This document shows, one piece after another, positions 52,301 to 60,973 of a stretch of DNA of 64,000 bases (position 1 is the stretch's first letter; each line of letters starts with the position of its first letter). The stretch is from Maribacter huludaoensis. GTDB lineage: Bacteria > Bacteroidota > Bacteroidia > Flavobacteriales > Flavobacteriaceae. A program made the position numbers and the translations under genes. The stretch is from NCBI RefSeq assembly GCF_029350945.1, contig NZ_JARKMS010000002.1, forward strand, positions 763,376-827,375. The letters are read 5' to 3'. Below the pieces are notes generated by a model. It saw nothing but the letters and a program-made list of their open reading frames with translations. It was not told the origin of the DNA and ran no database searches.

Positions 52301-52360
52301 GGCAAATAGAATAGTAAATGCCTTAGTTTTAGTTTTAAATGATGTTAGTTTAGTTTTCAT
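49319..52360 (-). CDS. susC: SusC/RagA-family TonB-dependent transporter
   Basis: The 1013-residue protein has a signal peptide (ending SWSQQ), a carboxypeptidase-regulatory-like beta domain (about 30-110, GNVSDEEGPLPGASVIVKG), a TonB box/plug start (VVVIGYGTQRKSDLTGSV), the plug (ITGSNEPLWVIDGI, ASSIAIYGSRGANGVVLVTTK) and a 22-strand barrel ending in aromatic residues (ITLGMNVTF). It imports oligosaccharides across the outer membrane with the SusD partner. The promoter holds the best operator match in the locus, with an added upstream CAG repeat. It starts the SusCD-GH5 unit. Confidence 0.97.
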   Translation of the reverse strand: MKTKLTSFKTKTKAFTILFALFAFTSWSQQTVSGNVSDEEGPLPGASVIVKGTTRGTTTDFDGNFTIEANASDALQVSYIGYEPQSITVGSQTQLNIILKAGNKLDEVVVIGYGTQRKSDLTGSVASVSSEDLTQVPSSRVDQVLQGRAAGVQVTQVSGAPGAGTAIRVRGGNSITGSNEPLWVIDGIVVGTNFNLNNINASDIKSIEILKDASSIAIYGSRGANGVVLVTTKNGVGIGSGKPEVSVNIYTSMQMLPELPDLLTQEEQIAFTNESAEFRSAAIPFPDAPSSYPDNDWVDLLLGPAPIYNADISISGASDNVNYYNSINYFNQEGIVKSSGLEKFIFRSNLDIKLNDKLKAGLRINYSRINQDNGLTSFGSAAFGILRTQPIFNDDGTYNGFNDVVGSPFSNPLANIELNTNETFTNNLLGTAYLEYRPAPDWTIRSTFSPEFNNTKQNRFTSSQSPGNLAIGVTDGGTASVRTVASTGWNNENTIQYQKDLNENNSITVLAGASFQKVSTEITEAEAFGITSDATGFNNLGNSDPARSIVTSGYNGFQIASFFGRINYDYKDKYLLTLVGRTDGSSVFAPGNKYEFYPSIAGAWKISEEAFLQEQTFFKDLKLRASWGRSGNQAIGPYRTLGVLTEANTTLNGFEVPGLTLGRPSNPNLKWETTTSFDIALEASMFEGRLFTEFNYYQKETNDLLLDVTIPRQTGFTSQLQNVGSLENKGWELLVTSTNVTNDNFNWNTTLTLASNKNKILDLGGQEFIDVVVDPIIGSGNTRLIVGESVPVFTGVNYLGTWKSQEEIDASGLSSQVVGGARFEDLNGDGIISTEDNVVLGSPLPDLIFGFENSFSYKNLDFSLFFQGTTGNEVYNLRMRNHYFNRGETVKFGDLRDRWTPSNPTSDIPRAGADSVTNTPSNSEYVEDGSHVRLKTARVAYNFPVEKMGWGDSVKNMSVYLSGSNLLLFSDFRLIDPEQNNFGRTGLGNIAQGYANGSYPNPRVITLGMNVTF

Positions 52361-52400
52361 AAAGTTGTTTCATAAAGTTGAAAATTTCATTTTGATTATG

Positions 52401-52446
52401 TTAAGCTATCGTTAACGTTTTTTTTATTCATCCTGTACTGTACTGT
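52401..52446 (-). promoter_or_regulatory. PUL operator and -7 box for susCD
   Basis: The operator at 52429-52446 reads ACAGTACAGTACAGGATG in gene orientation (17 of 18). A 20-bp spacer leads to TAGCTTAA (52408-52401), 40 bases before the ATG. Just upstream the CAG periodicity continues (CACTACAG), giving four CAG units in all. Confidence 0.82.
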
Positions 52447-52684
52447 AGTGGTCAATAATTTTTAACTTGAAAAGGGCTATATGTAGAATGTTTATTGGAT
52501 ATGTGAATAAAAAATTAAATTCTTAAAAAATGTCAATTTTATTTTTAATTTGATTATTTATTAAGCTTTTAATTTCAAAATTTGTATTGGTAGGTTATTG
52601 CATATTGCTTTAAAACCGCGTAGATATTTATCATTTCAGTTGAAATTTTTAACCGTAATCAAAATGTGGCCACTATAAAAAAAT

Positions 52685-52711
52685 ACCCCTCTTAATAATT
52701 ATAAGGGGGGT
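52685..52711 (-). terminator. Terminator of the lyase-GH78-sulfatase unit
   Basis: A 10-bp stem (ACCCCTCTTA with TAAGGGGGGT, one wobble) and 7-base loop are followed on the minus strand by TATTTTTTTAT. It lies about 54 bases past the sulfatase stop. Confidence 0.8.
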
Positions 52712-52764
52712 GTAAACAACTTTTAATTAACTATTTTCAATCTGCAGTAACTATTTTGGCATCT

Positions 52765-54255
52765 TTAGGATTTAGAGTTACTAGTACGTTCTTTTTGTTC
52801 TACGTAATAAGGTTGAAAAGTATAAGAAGATTTTTTATCCCAATTTGAATTCCGTTGAGGTAATTTATCTTTCATTCTTTCAATTTGAGATTTGTACTTT
52901 AAATTTTTTGCTTGGTTTGTCCATTCATTAGGGTCTGTACTATGGTCATAAAACTCTTCGGTGCCATCTTCATATCTAATATATCTATATCCGTTTGTTT
53001 TAATGGTATGGTTGTTCATCCCAAAAGTAGTAATGGCGTGTGCATCGTCTAACCCTTCATTATTTTTCATCATATTCACTAAACTAATCCCTTCGTTTTT
53101 TGAATATTTAGGTAGTCCACTTAATTCTAAAAGTGTAGGGTAAATGGACAACATTTCAACTGGAGCATCAATTTTCTTTCCTTTAGGTAAATTTGGTGCC
53201 GAAAATATTAATGGCGCTTTAGTAGCAGTTTCCCATAATGCGTGTTTTGCAAAAGTTCCTTTTTCTCCTAAGCGGTACCCGTGATCAGACCATAATACAA
53301 TAATTGTGTTATCACCGTATTCACTATGCTCTAAGGCTTCTAGAACACGACCTAATTCATAATCAACATAACTGATACACGCTAAATATGCCTGTACTAT
53401 TTTCTTCCACTCTCCGTTTTCTTTTGCCCAATTTGTAGTAGGCATCATAGGTAAATCGTTTATTTGAAGCCCTACAGGTGGTATGTCATCTAGATCGTTT
53501 GCCTTGTATGGAGGTGTTTTAATATCGTCTAAAGGATATAGATCAAACCATTTTTGTGGTACGTATAAGGGTACATGTACCCTTAAAAACCCTAGACCCA
53601 TAAAAAATGGTTTCTCATATTTCTTATGTAACCGATCAATAACCCAATCAACGGATTTGTGGTCTGGCATTAGTGTGTCATTCTCAGGAAAGGCGCCCCA
53701 ATCTGTGCTAGTTCTACCATATTTTTTTCTGTCTGCCGCACCAAATCCATCCCAAACAAATCTTTTTTCTGGATAGGGCCCAAAGCCTTTTACACGACCT
53801 CCAGATTCATTAAAAGTACTGTCTGGAGCATGTATGTGAAATAACTTACCAATCCCCATGGTGTGGTACCCGTGGTTTTCAAAGTACTCTTGTAGAAATG
53901 TAATATCTTTTGTGGTAGGATTTCCTTCTCGTCGAATTTCATTATCCGGAGTCATCCCGTAAATTCCTGTGGTAGAAGGTCTTAATCCTGTCATTAATGA
54001 TGCTCTTGATGGGCCGCATAATGGTGCTTGACAATGCGCATCTGTGAAGGAAACTCCCATGGCTGCAAGCCTATCTATATTTGGTGTTTTTGCAGGGCCG
54101 TCAAAACTACCTATCATCGTATTTAGATCGTCTACGGCTATAAAAAGAATATTTGGCTGCTTTTCTTCTAAAGTATCTGTACGATTTTTTTTCTCGTGAC
54201 AAGAAGGTAGTAGCATTGTACCCAATATCAAAAAAACATAGTTATAAATTTTCAT
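52765..54255 (-). CDS. S1 sulfatase, iduronate-2-sulfatase-like, lipoprotein
   Basis: The 496-residue protein has a lipoprotein signal (LLPSC, Cys19). VDDLNTMIGSF carries the metal Asp pair, CGPSR (Cys80) the maturation site, and HVPLYVPQKWFDLYP and WSDHGYRLGEKGTFAKH follow as in iduronate-2-sulfatases. The ATG overlaps the GH78 stop by four bases (ATGA), so translation is coupled to the rhamnosidase. It ends the unit and is followed by a terminator. Confidence 0.94.
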   Translation of the reverse strand: MKIYNYVFLILGTMLLPSCHEKKNRTDTLEEKQPNILFIAVDDLNTMIGSFDGPAKTPNIDRLAAMGVSFTDAHCQAPLCGPSRASLMTGLRPSTTGIYGMTPDNEIRREGNPTTKDITFLQEYFENHGYHTMGIGKLFHIHAPDSTFNESGGRVKGFGPYPEKRFVWDGFGAADRKKYGRTSTDWGAFPENDTLMPDHKSVDWVIDRLHKKYEKPFFMGLGFLRVHVPLYVPQKWFDLYPLDDIKTPPYKANDLDDIPPVGLQINDLPMMPTTNWAKENGEWKKIVQAYLACISYVDYELGRVLEALEHSEYGDNTIIVLWSDHGYRLGEKGTFAKHALWETATKAPLIFSAPNLPKGKKIDAPVEMLSIYPTLLELSGLPKYSKNEGISLVNMMKNNEGLDDAHAITTFGMNNHTIKTNGYRYIRYEDGTEEFYDHSTDPNEWTNQAKNLKYKSQIERMKDKLPQRNSNWDKKSSYTFQPYYVEQKERTSNSKS

Positions 54256-57041
54256 TTATCTAGTTTGTAAGGTGCCGTAAATTTATAAGTGCCCGGTTGA
54301 ACTTCAATTTCAACATAATTATCAGTGGTGCTCAATAACTTAATTTTTTTAATTTCTTTTAGTGGTTGATTATTGATCAAAATATCATTATTTCCGGATT
54401 TTGGTACCGTAATATTTGCCGTTGTGTTTGGCGGTATTTGAGTTTCCATTTTAAGTTGATTATTGGAAATTTCCCAAGAATTTGATACCGTGCCAAATGG
54501 AGTTTGCAAAGTTGCCGAGGCATTGGTTAAGTAATCTGAGTTGGGTAAAGGGGCAATTTTTATGACTTTGTAACCAGCCTTTAAGGGTGATATACCTGCA
54601 ATTCTTTCATACATCCACTCACCGATAGCACCATAGGCGTAATGATTTAAACTGTTCATGTTCTGTGGATTGAATCCTTCTTCTTTGCTATAACTGTTCC
54701 AACGTTCCCAAATAGTTGTAGCACCTTGATTAATAGAGTAGAACCATGACGGGTACGTTTCGTTAAAAAGTAATTTGTACATCATATCTATCTCGCCGGT
54801 TTCATCTAAAACTTTTGATAATAGTGGGGTTCCTAGAAATCCTGTGCGTAAATGATCATCAGCTTTAGAGATTTCTTCCATTAAATACTTTTTGGCATTT
54901 ACTATTTTGTCTTCGGATAGCAAATCAAAAGCCAAGGCCAACAAATAAGATGTTTGTGTAGATGATACTCCCTTAACTTTGCCGCTTTCGTCAAAAAAAG
55001 TGTTTTCAAATGATTTGGCTACTGTTTTATATATCTCTTCATATTTTTTTTGTTCTTCTATTCTCCCTAATACGGCAGCACTTTTAGAAGCAAGTTTTGC
55101 CGAATGGGCATAAAAAGCAGTGCCAATAAGATTAAGTGAAGTGTCTCCTCTATTGTCACCGTTTTCTGGATAGGGCTGTAGCCAGTCTGAAAAAGACATC
55201 ATATTGGAAATATTGTCTTTTGATTTCAGTTTATGATATTTTAACCATTCTTCCATCATTTCAAAATTATCTTCCAATATGCTCTTGTCACCTGTACGCA
55301 TATAAATTTTCCAAGGAATAATGGTACAAACATCACCCCAACCGGAACTACCAATTTTGTTGCCACGTGCATCTGGCACTGTCCAAGGGATACCTCCATT
55401 TTCAAACTGAGCTTCTTGAACACTTTGTAACCAGCTTGCCCAAAATTTATAGACATCGGCATTGAACATAGATGTTGGTCCAAAAACTTGGGCATCACCT
55501 GTCCACCCTAAACGTTCATCACGTTGAGGACAATCTGTAGGAATATCAAAGAAATTACCTCTTAACCCCCAGACAATATTATTTTGTAGTTGGTTTAATT
55601 TGTCACTAGATGATGTAAACGTACCATTGTCGTCAAAATCTGAATATTGTACAATACCTTTTACCCAATCTTTGTTAGGTTGTTTAGATGTATCAAATCC
55701 ACTTAATTCAATATATCTGAAACCATGAAAAGTAAATTTGGGCATATACTCAATTTCACCATCTTTGGCAGCAATGTAATAATCTGTTGATTTTGCCGAA
55801 CGATAATTTTTTGTATAAAAATTGCCCTCTGGTGATAACATTTCAGCAAACCTAATTTTTAGTGTATCACCCTTTTTCATAGGCACATTTACATGCGGTA
55901 CGCCAACCATATTCTGCTTTAAATCAAAAATTACGGTATCATCTCTTTTTGTCATTTCTTTTGGGTTCAGCGCTATTTTTGCTTTTACCGTTGTGTGTCT
56001 TTTTGGTTCTAAAGCAATGTGGTGGTCAAGGTTCATGGTTTCTACACTGTGCCATTTATCATCAGCAAATTCATTGGTAGTCCAATTGGGCATTTCCAAA
56101 TTGGCATTGTAAATTTCACCATCATATATTTCAGAAAATTGAATTGGTCCGTTGGTTGTTCCTTTCCAACTATCATCTGAAATAATGATTTTTTTAGAAC
56201 CATCTTCCATATTGATTTCTAATTGACATAGAATTTTAGGTGAAATAGAATTGTCCCATGGTGTTTTTCCCCACAGTAACCTACCGGAATACCAACCGGA
56301 TGCCAGCTCCACGCCAATAGTATTTTGATCAGTTTTTATTAAGTTGGTAACATCATAGGTTAATGTTTCAATTCTTTTATCATATGTAGTAAACCCTGGA
56401 GACATTACATCAGTACTTACATTTTTACCATTTACAGAAACATCAAAAACCCCCTTGGCGGTGATATACAACCTAGCGGATGAAATTGTATTTGTCAGCT
56501 TAAATTGTTTTCTCAGATATTGCGGTTTATGAATAAGTACGTTGTCACGACCACGTATGCTATCTTTTGCAGTGTTTAGTCCTATCCACTTTGCTTGCCA
56601 ATCACTATTGTTAAGTAATCCTAATTCAAGATTTTGAATTTCACTCCAGTCAGAATCTTGGTCCGCTTGATTCCAGTATTTTATTTGCCAATATGCTTTT
56701 TGACGTGAATTTAGTGGGGCTCCTTGGTATTTTACCCAATTAGATTGGTCCGTTAGTTGTTTTTTTGAATCCCACAAATCTGCTTGGTCCGGTAATAAGT
56801 CTGGTCTACTGGCAACTACAATTCTATAGGCAGATTGTGCAGTAATAGCCTCATCAACTGGTAGTTTCCAAGAAAAAGTAGGTTCGTTATCATAAAAACC
56901 TAAAGGGTTTTTAAAACCTTCAGAAATTATTAAGTTCTGTGCGGCCGTTAAGTTATGCTTTTCATTACATGCCGTATGGCAGATTACCACCACACAAATG
57001 AATGCTTGAACAATATGTTTAGATATCAAGTTATAATGCAT
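54252..57041 (-). CDS. GH78 alpha-L-rhamnosidase, lipoprotein
   Basis: The 929-residue protein has a lipoprotein-like signal (CHTAC, Cys25). A fibronectin-like domain (AYWQIKYWNQ) and beta-sandwich domains (about 150-395) precede the catalytic domain with DCPQRDERLGWTGD (503-516; Glu509 is the likely acid). A late TTIWERWNS carries a candidate base Glu. A C-terminal beta domain follows. It shares about the same domain plan as the 948-residue GH78 but has the more common DERLGW form of the motif. It lies 20 bases after the lyase candidate and overlaps the sulfatase gene. Confidence 0.95.
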   Translation of the reverse strand: MHYNLISKHIVQAFICVVVICHTACNEKHNLTAAQNLIISEGFKNPLGFYDNEPTFSWKLPVDEAITAQSAYRIVVASRPDLLPDQADLWDSKKQLTDQSNWVKYQGAPLNSRQKAYWQIKYWNQADQDSDWSEIQNLELGLLNNSDWQAKWIGLNTAKDSIRGRDNVLIHKPQYLRKQFKLTNTISSARLYITAKGVFDVSVNGKNVSTDVMSPGFTTYDKRIETLTYDVTNLIKTDQNTIGVELASGWYSGRLLWGKTPWDNSISPKILCQLEINMEDGSKKIIISDDSWKGTTNGPIQFSEIYDGEIYNANLEMPNWTTNEFADDKWHSVETMNLDHHIALEPKRHTTVKAKIALNPKEMTKRDDTVIFDLKQNMVGVPHVNVPMKKGDTLKIRFAEMLSPEGNFYTKNYRSAKSTDYYIAAKDGEIEYMPKFTFHGFRYIELSGFDTSKQPNKDWVKGIVQYSDFDDNGTFTSSSDKLNQLQNNIVWGLRGNFFDIPTDCPQRDERLGWTGDAQVFGPTSMFNADVYKFWASWLQSVQEAQFENGGIPWTVPDARGNKIGSSGWGDVCTIIPWKIYMRTGDKSILEDNFEMMEEWLKYHKLKSKDNISNMMSFSDWLQPYPENGDNRGDTSLNLIGTAFYAHSAKLASKSAAVLGRIEEQKKYEEIYKTVAKSFENTFFDESGKVKGVSSTQTSYLLALAFDLLSEDKIVNAKKYLMEEISKADDHLRTGFLGTPLLSKVLDETGEIDMMYKLLFNETYPSWFYSINQGATTIWERWNSYSKEEGFNPQNMNSLNHYAYGAIGEWMYERIAGISPLKAGYKVIKIAPLPNSDYLTNASATLQTPFGTVSNSWEISNNQLKMETQIPPNTTANITVPKSGNNDILINNQPLKEIKKIKLLSTTDNYVEIEVQPGTYKFTAPYKLDK

Positions 57042-57061
57042 TTTATTTAAAATTATATAGA

Positions 57062-58984
57062 TTAAGATACTTGAATTGTTATTTCCAATTCATTAGTATT
57101 AACCTTGAATACCGCCATGATAGGAATTGCTTCTGCTCCAGGAACCATATTGAAAATACGATTTTTAGGAGTTTCTTTTATTACAAGTGCTGCGCTGGAA
57201 GTTATACTTACCACGCCTTCTGGTTTATTCACTATGATTTCATTAGAGCTAACTTGTGTAATCACTTCATTAGATGGAGAAATTATAGGTAAAACAAATG
57301 TTGTCTTATTGGTAATTTTTTTATCTGTTTTTGCGATAACCCGTACGTTGTTTTCTGAAACGTGATAGCTTAAATTAAAATCAGAGGCTGTTTCTTGAAC
57401 AACATCATTATTATGGTCCTTTAAGGTGCATTGAGCATCTACGCTTATTTTTCCGTTGGTATCTTTGGAAGTAATAATTGCTGTACGGTCAAATATATTA
57501 GAATACCATTTGCCATTGAGCCTTGTTTCTACTCTAGGTGTAAATGGAAAATCTTCTCCTGGGTTGGGTTGTTGATTTAATGATTCTACCAATTTGTATT
57601 CTGCCATACTTGCAGCTAATAAAAGACCAACTTTATTATGGTATAATAGGGACATTGCCCCACCTGTGGCTTGGCGGTAATGACCGTCTTTATAAATTGC
57701 ATCATATGCAGTAATGGTTCCCCTCCAATCTCCACGGGCAAATAGGGTAGTATCAATTTCTTTATAGTGTTTTATGCCGTTGGCGATACTTCTAGGTAAC
57801 GGGGTAGAGGTACTTATTTTTGGTAGGTTATCCCAGTTATCCAATAGATGTGCCAATGGCTTACTATGGGCAAAAGTATGATGTATACAAGGTTTTATGC
57901 CATGTGAAACATAGTGCAACCCGCCATGTAGCAATCCGTTATTGGTACACCTTTTTAATAGTTTTGTGTATTTTACCGCTGCCGTACCCAATGCCGGATT
58001 TCTATCTGCCATTAAGACCAAAGCAGGTTGGCTACCATCACAAGTTCTGCTTCCCCAATACGTCCATTTAAACATACGGGTGCCCCATCCATTGTCCCAA
58101 CCACCGTCAGGTAGCATAAATTCTAAATGTGTGCTTAACGATTTATCCAGTAGTTCAAGTAACTCTTTATCATTTTCATGTACGGCATATAGAACAATAT
58201 TATTTAAGGACTCCTCTACATTATACCCTAAATCAATACCAGGTAATTTTTTAGCACTTAGTTTGTGAGCACTTGGTTTAATTTCTCCGTAAAGAAAGTG
58301 ATTAGGATTGGTAAAATATGGTTTTATTGCATGCGCAAGTTCTTTGCTGCGGGTAATGTATTCCTGTTTATTGAGCATCTTACCAATAAGGTTCAATGCA
58401 TATATGGTGGTTGCCCCGTAGTTAACATTGGTGACATCCATTGAAGGAAACTTTTTGTATACAAAATCTGCGGCTTTTGCTAATCTATCTGTCCATTGTT
58501 GACGTCGGTCGCTATCAAGAAGATCACCGTGATAATGTAATGCTTCTGCAAGCGATATGGCTCCAAAAACCGTGATTCCGTTCCATGATTTTGGATTTAG
58601 ATCATTAGACCACGCTCCACTAGGTAATGTAACATTTTTTGCCCACTCCATTACTGCAATACCTGATTCTAGATATTTTTTATCACCTGTATATTTTGCC
58701 ATTGCAAGTAGAGGGTAAACGGCATCCATCATTCTACCATGTACTTTATTACAAGCAGGGCATATAAACATACCATGTGTTTTGGGATCACTAGGATTCA
58801 TGACCTGCGTTTGTATAAGGCCATTGCACCAATCTCTCAGTAAATTGAATGTAAGTGTTCTAAATTCTGTTGAATGTGGTTGCGGGGACGAATTCTCTTT
58901 GCATGAATTTAAAAAGGTTGTAAATGGTAATGTTAAACCTACACCGCCCATGGCAGATAGTTGAATGAATTTTTTTCTTTTCAT
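57062..58984 (-). CDS. Secreted (alpha/alpha)-toroid protein, candidate ulvan lyase
   Basis: The 640-residue protein has a short Lys/Arg-rich start and a hydrophobic stretch ending LNSCKEN, so it is probably a lipoprotein. FICPACNKVHGRMMDAVYPLL (about 73-93; CxxC and HGR) opens a helix-rich toroid with GGWDNGWGTRMFKWTYWGSR (near 300) and HTFAHSKPLAH (near 370). A beta-rich C-terminal part starts at about 410 and includes FARGDWRGTITAYDAIYKDGHYRQATGG. This layout resembles heparinase-like and other toroid lyases. An ulvan lyase of the PL40 kind would fit, but I do not recognise the family with certainty. It opens a unit with GH78 and a sulfatase, under a perfect operator. Confidence 0.7.
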   Translation of the reverse strand: MKRKKFIQLSAMGGVGLTLPFTTFLNSCKENSSPQPHSTEFRTLTFNLLRDWCNGLIQTQVMNPSDPKTHGMFICPACNKVHGRMMDAVYPLLAMAKYTGDKKYLESGIAVMEWAKNVTLPSGAWSNDLNPKSWNGITVFGAISLAEALHYHGDLLDSDRRQQWTDRLAKAADFVYKKFPSMDVTNVNYGATTIYALNLIGKMLNKQEYITRSKELAHAIKPYFTNPNHFLYGEIKPSAHKLSAKKLPGIDLGYNVEESLNNIVLYAVHENDKELLELLDKSLSTHLEFMLPDGGWDNGWGTRMFKWTYWGSRTCDGSQPALVLMADRNPALGTAAVKYTKLLKRCTNNGLLHGGLHYVSHGIKPCIHHTFAHSKPLAHLLDNWDNLPKISTSTPLPRSIANGIKHYKEIDTTLFARGDWRGTITAYDAIYKDGHYRQATGGAMSLLYHNKVGLLLAASMAEYKLVESLNQQPNPGEDFPFTPRVETRLNGKWYSNIFDRTAIITSKDTNGKISVDAQCTLKDHNNDVVQETASDFNLSYHVSENNVRVIAKTDKKITNKTTFVLPIISPSNEVITQVSSNEIIVNKPEGVVSITSSAALVIKETPKNRIFNMVPGAEAIPIMAVFKVNTNELEITIQVS

Positions 58985-59308
58985 GCTATTAAATTTGACT
59001 CCATTAAGAAGAAACGGAAAAAGCCATCGGTCTTTTCACAAGTATAACCGAGTTTTAGAGAAAAGGCATCCTGTACTGTACTGAGACAAATGTTTAAAGA
59101 TTTTTTAAAACTATATAATCTATTTTTATATGATCATCTGTAAAAAAAAGATGTTCAAAGCCATATTACTTACATAGTAAAGTCATGGTTACTACTAAGA
59201 CCAAAGTCAGAGGCTGATGCGAGGAGTATATGTTAGGCATATCTACCCAAAAGGATAAACCTTTTTTAATTAAACCATGAATGACATTTAAATCAATTGC
59301 TCATTCAC
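58985..59308. other. Intergenic region at the right PUL boundary
   Basis: This 324-bp gap contains the last PUL promoter at its left. To the right, toward the potassium transporter's 3' end, only a weak 6-bp hairpin (AAAAGG/CCTTTT near 59260) is visible. It marks the change from PUL to housekeeping genes. Confidence 0.6.
59039..59084 (-). promoter_or_regulatory. PUL operator and -7 box for the lyase-GH78-sulfatase unit
   Basis: TCAGTACAGTACAGGATG (59084-59067) is the full consensus. After 20 bp comes TATACTTG (59046-59039), 54 bases before the ATG. Confidence 0.82.
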
Positions 59309-60661
59309 TTAAACGGCAATGTCATCTTCTAAGGTTTTATTTTCGTTGTTGGCTACGGACCTAGACCAAATTGCAAGTCCAAAGGTAAGAACGCCCAATC
59401 TGCCTATAAACATCAATAGAATAATAGTGATTTTACCAACGGAGCTCAAGTCTCCTGTTATTCCCATACTGATACCTACGGTTCCTAGGGCAGAAGCAAC
59501 TTCAAATAGTATTTTATCTAAACTAAATTCCTCTGAGAAGGTGAGAATAAATAATCCTAAAAAAATTAGCGAGGTATAAAAAATAAAAGAGGAGGTTGCA
59601 ATATATAGACGTTCAAATGGGATTGTTCTACCCCAAAAAGTAATCTGATGACTACCCCTTAATCGACTTTTAATTATGGCAAATACGGCAGTAAGTGTAG
59701 TTATTTTTAATCCACCGGCGGTTCCTGAGGGTGATGCGCCTATGTACATCAAAAAAACGGTAGCTATTAATATAGGAGTGGAAAAATTTCCAAAATCCAA
59801 AGTATTGAAGCCAACCGTGGTCATAGCGGACATTGCTTGAAAAAAGGCTGCATATATTCTGGTTGATCCGTTTAAAGTAGTAATCGTAGACTCGTAAAAA
59901 TAAAAGAATAGGAAAGCAATACTTAATAGAATTGATAAGCCTATTAGAATTATTTTGGTTGTAAAGCTAAGCTTATGTGTTTTGTTTTTGATTAAAAGAA
60001 CAAAATCGGTCACCACAATAAACCCGAGTGAGCCACCAATGGCCAAGAAAGAAATTATAAAGTTTATGAAGCCATTGCCCATGTACTCTGTGAAACCTGA
60101 ATTAAAAAGACTAAAACCTGCAGTGCAAAATGCACTTATGCTATGAAATATGGCATTCCAAAGAGCTTGGGGAGTTTCCATTCCATCTATTCTAAAGGCT
60201 ATAAAAAATAAAATGGTTCCTATTAGCTCCATAATAGAAGTATAAATAATTACCGATTTTAAAAAGTCTTTTATTTTAATAGAAGTGGGTAAGGTAAATT
60301 CAGAGTTTAAAATGGCCTTATGCCATCTAGTTATTCTTTTAGTAGTTGATAGTAGCATGAATGTAGTAAAGGTGAGATAGCCAATACCACCTAATTGAAA
60401 TAACAACATAATTATAAATTGACCTCCAAAATTGTAGCTGTCAAAAATACTGATAGTGACCAAACCTGTAGTGGATACTGCTGATGTTGCTATAAATAGA
60501 TTATCTAGAAATGATGTTGAGGTTTTCTGAAAAATAGGTAAGGATAGTAAAAGAAAGCCTGCAACTATATAAGTCAAAAAACCATAAAATAAGTTCTGCT
60601 GTGGAGAGTGTCTTAGTTTAAATTTGAGGTATTTATTATTCCATTTCTTTAAGTATTCCAT
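59309..60661 (-). CDS. TrkH/KtrB-family potassium transporter subunit
   Basis: The 450-residue membrane protein carries the four pore-loop repeats of the family, each with the selectivity Gly: SAVSTTGLVT, SAFCTAGFSLF, SAMTTVGFNTL and SALGTVGISMG. Long hydrophobic helices separate them. The conserved SPSGTAGGLKITT segment follows loop 3. It would take up K+ (with Na+ or H+) across the inner membrane together with a TrkA/KtrA-type regulator not seen here. The length fits KtrB. It is a single gene with its own promoter and no PUL operator. Confidence 0.93.
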   Translation of the reverse strand: MEYLKKWNNKYLKFKLRHSPQQNLFYGFLTYIVAGFLLLSLPIFQKTSTSFLDNLFIATSAVSTTGLVTISIFDSYNFGGQFIIMLLFQLGGIGYLTFTTFMLLSTTKRITRWHKAILNSEFTLPTSIKIKDFLKSVIIYTSIMELIGTILFFIAFRIDGMETPQALWNAIFHSISAFCTAGFSLFNSGFTEYMGNGFINFIISFLAIGGSLGFIVVTDFVLLIKNKTHKLSFTTKIILIGLSILLSIAFLFFYFYESTITTLNGSTRIYAAFFQAMSAMTTVGFNTLDFGNFSTPILIATVFLMYIGASPSGTAGGLKITTLTAVFAIIKSRLRGSHQITFWGRTIPFERLYIATSSFIFYTSLIFLGLFILTFSEEFSLDKILFEVASALGTVGISMGITGDLSSVGKITIILLMFIGRLGVLTFGLAIWSRSVANNENKTLEDDIAV

Positions 60662-60682
60662 GTCATCTAAGCTAAATGTTAG

Positions 60683-60711
60683 GCAAGTTATAAAATTTTA
60701 TTATCTGCCAA
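60683..60711 (-). promoter_or_regulatory. Predicted promoter of the potassium transporter gene
   Basis: TTG (60711-60709), an 18-bp spacer and TAACTTGC (60690-60683) match the Bacteroidota -33/-7 pattern, 21 bases before the ATG. Confidence 0.5.
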
Positions 60712-60973
60712 TTAATAGATAGTTTATTTAAAATTTAGATCACCATATGGTATTTATGATGTTTTGATGGATTTGATATTTTAGGTTTTGTAATATGGTA
60801 TTGAGTTCTGTATTGTTTTGGAGTATACTTTTTAATATGAAGTCTTTATTGTTTTAATTACAGCTAATGTACTTTAACTTGAATTGCCATTTTTATCATT
60901 TTCTGGAGTATAAAAAGAAAATGTTTGTAAAATGACCAAATTTATTTAGAAGGTGACACTTTAATTGAAAGCA

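Larger units (their letters stand above)
52361..52764. other. Intergenic region between the sulfatase end and susC
   Basis: This 404-bp gap contains the susC promoter at the left and the terminator of the upstream sulfatase unit at the right (both listed). The stretch about 52450-52680 is very AT-rich and holds no credible ORF or repeat. Confidence 0.6.
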
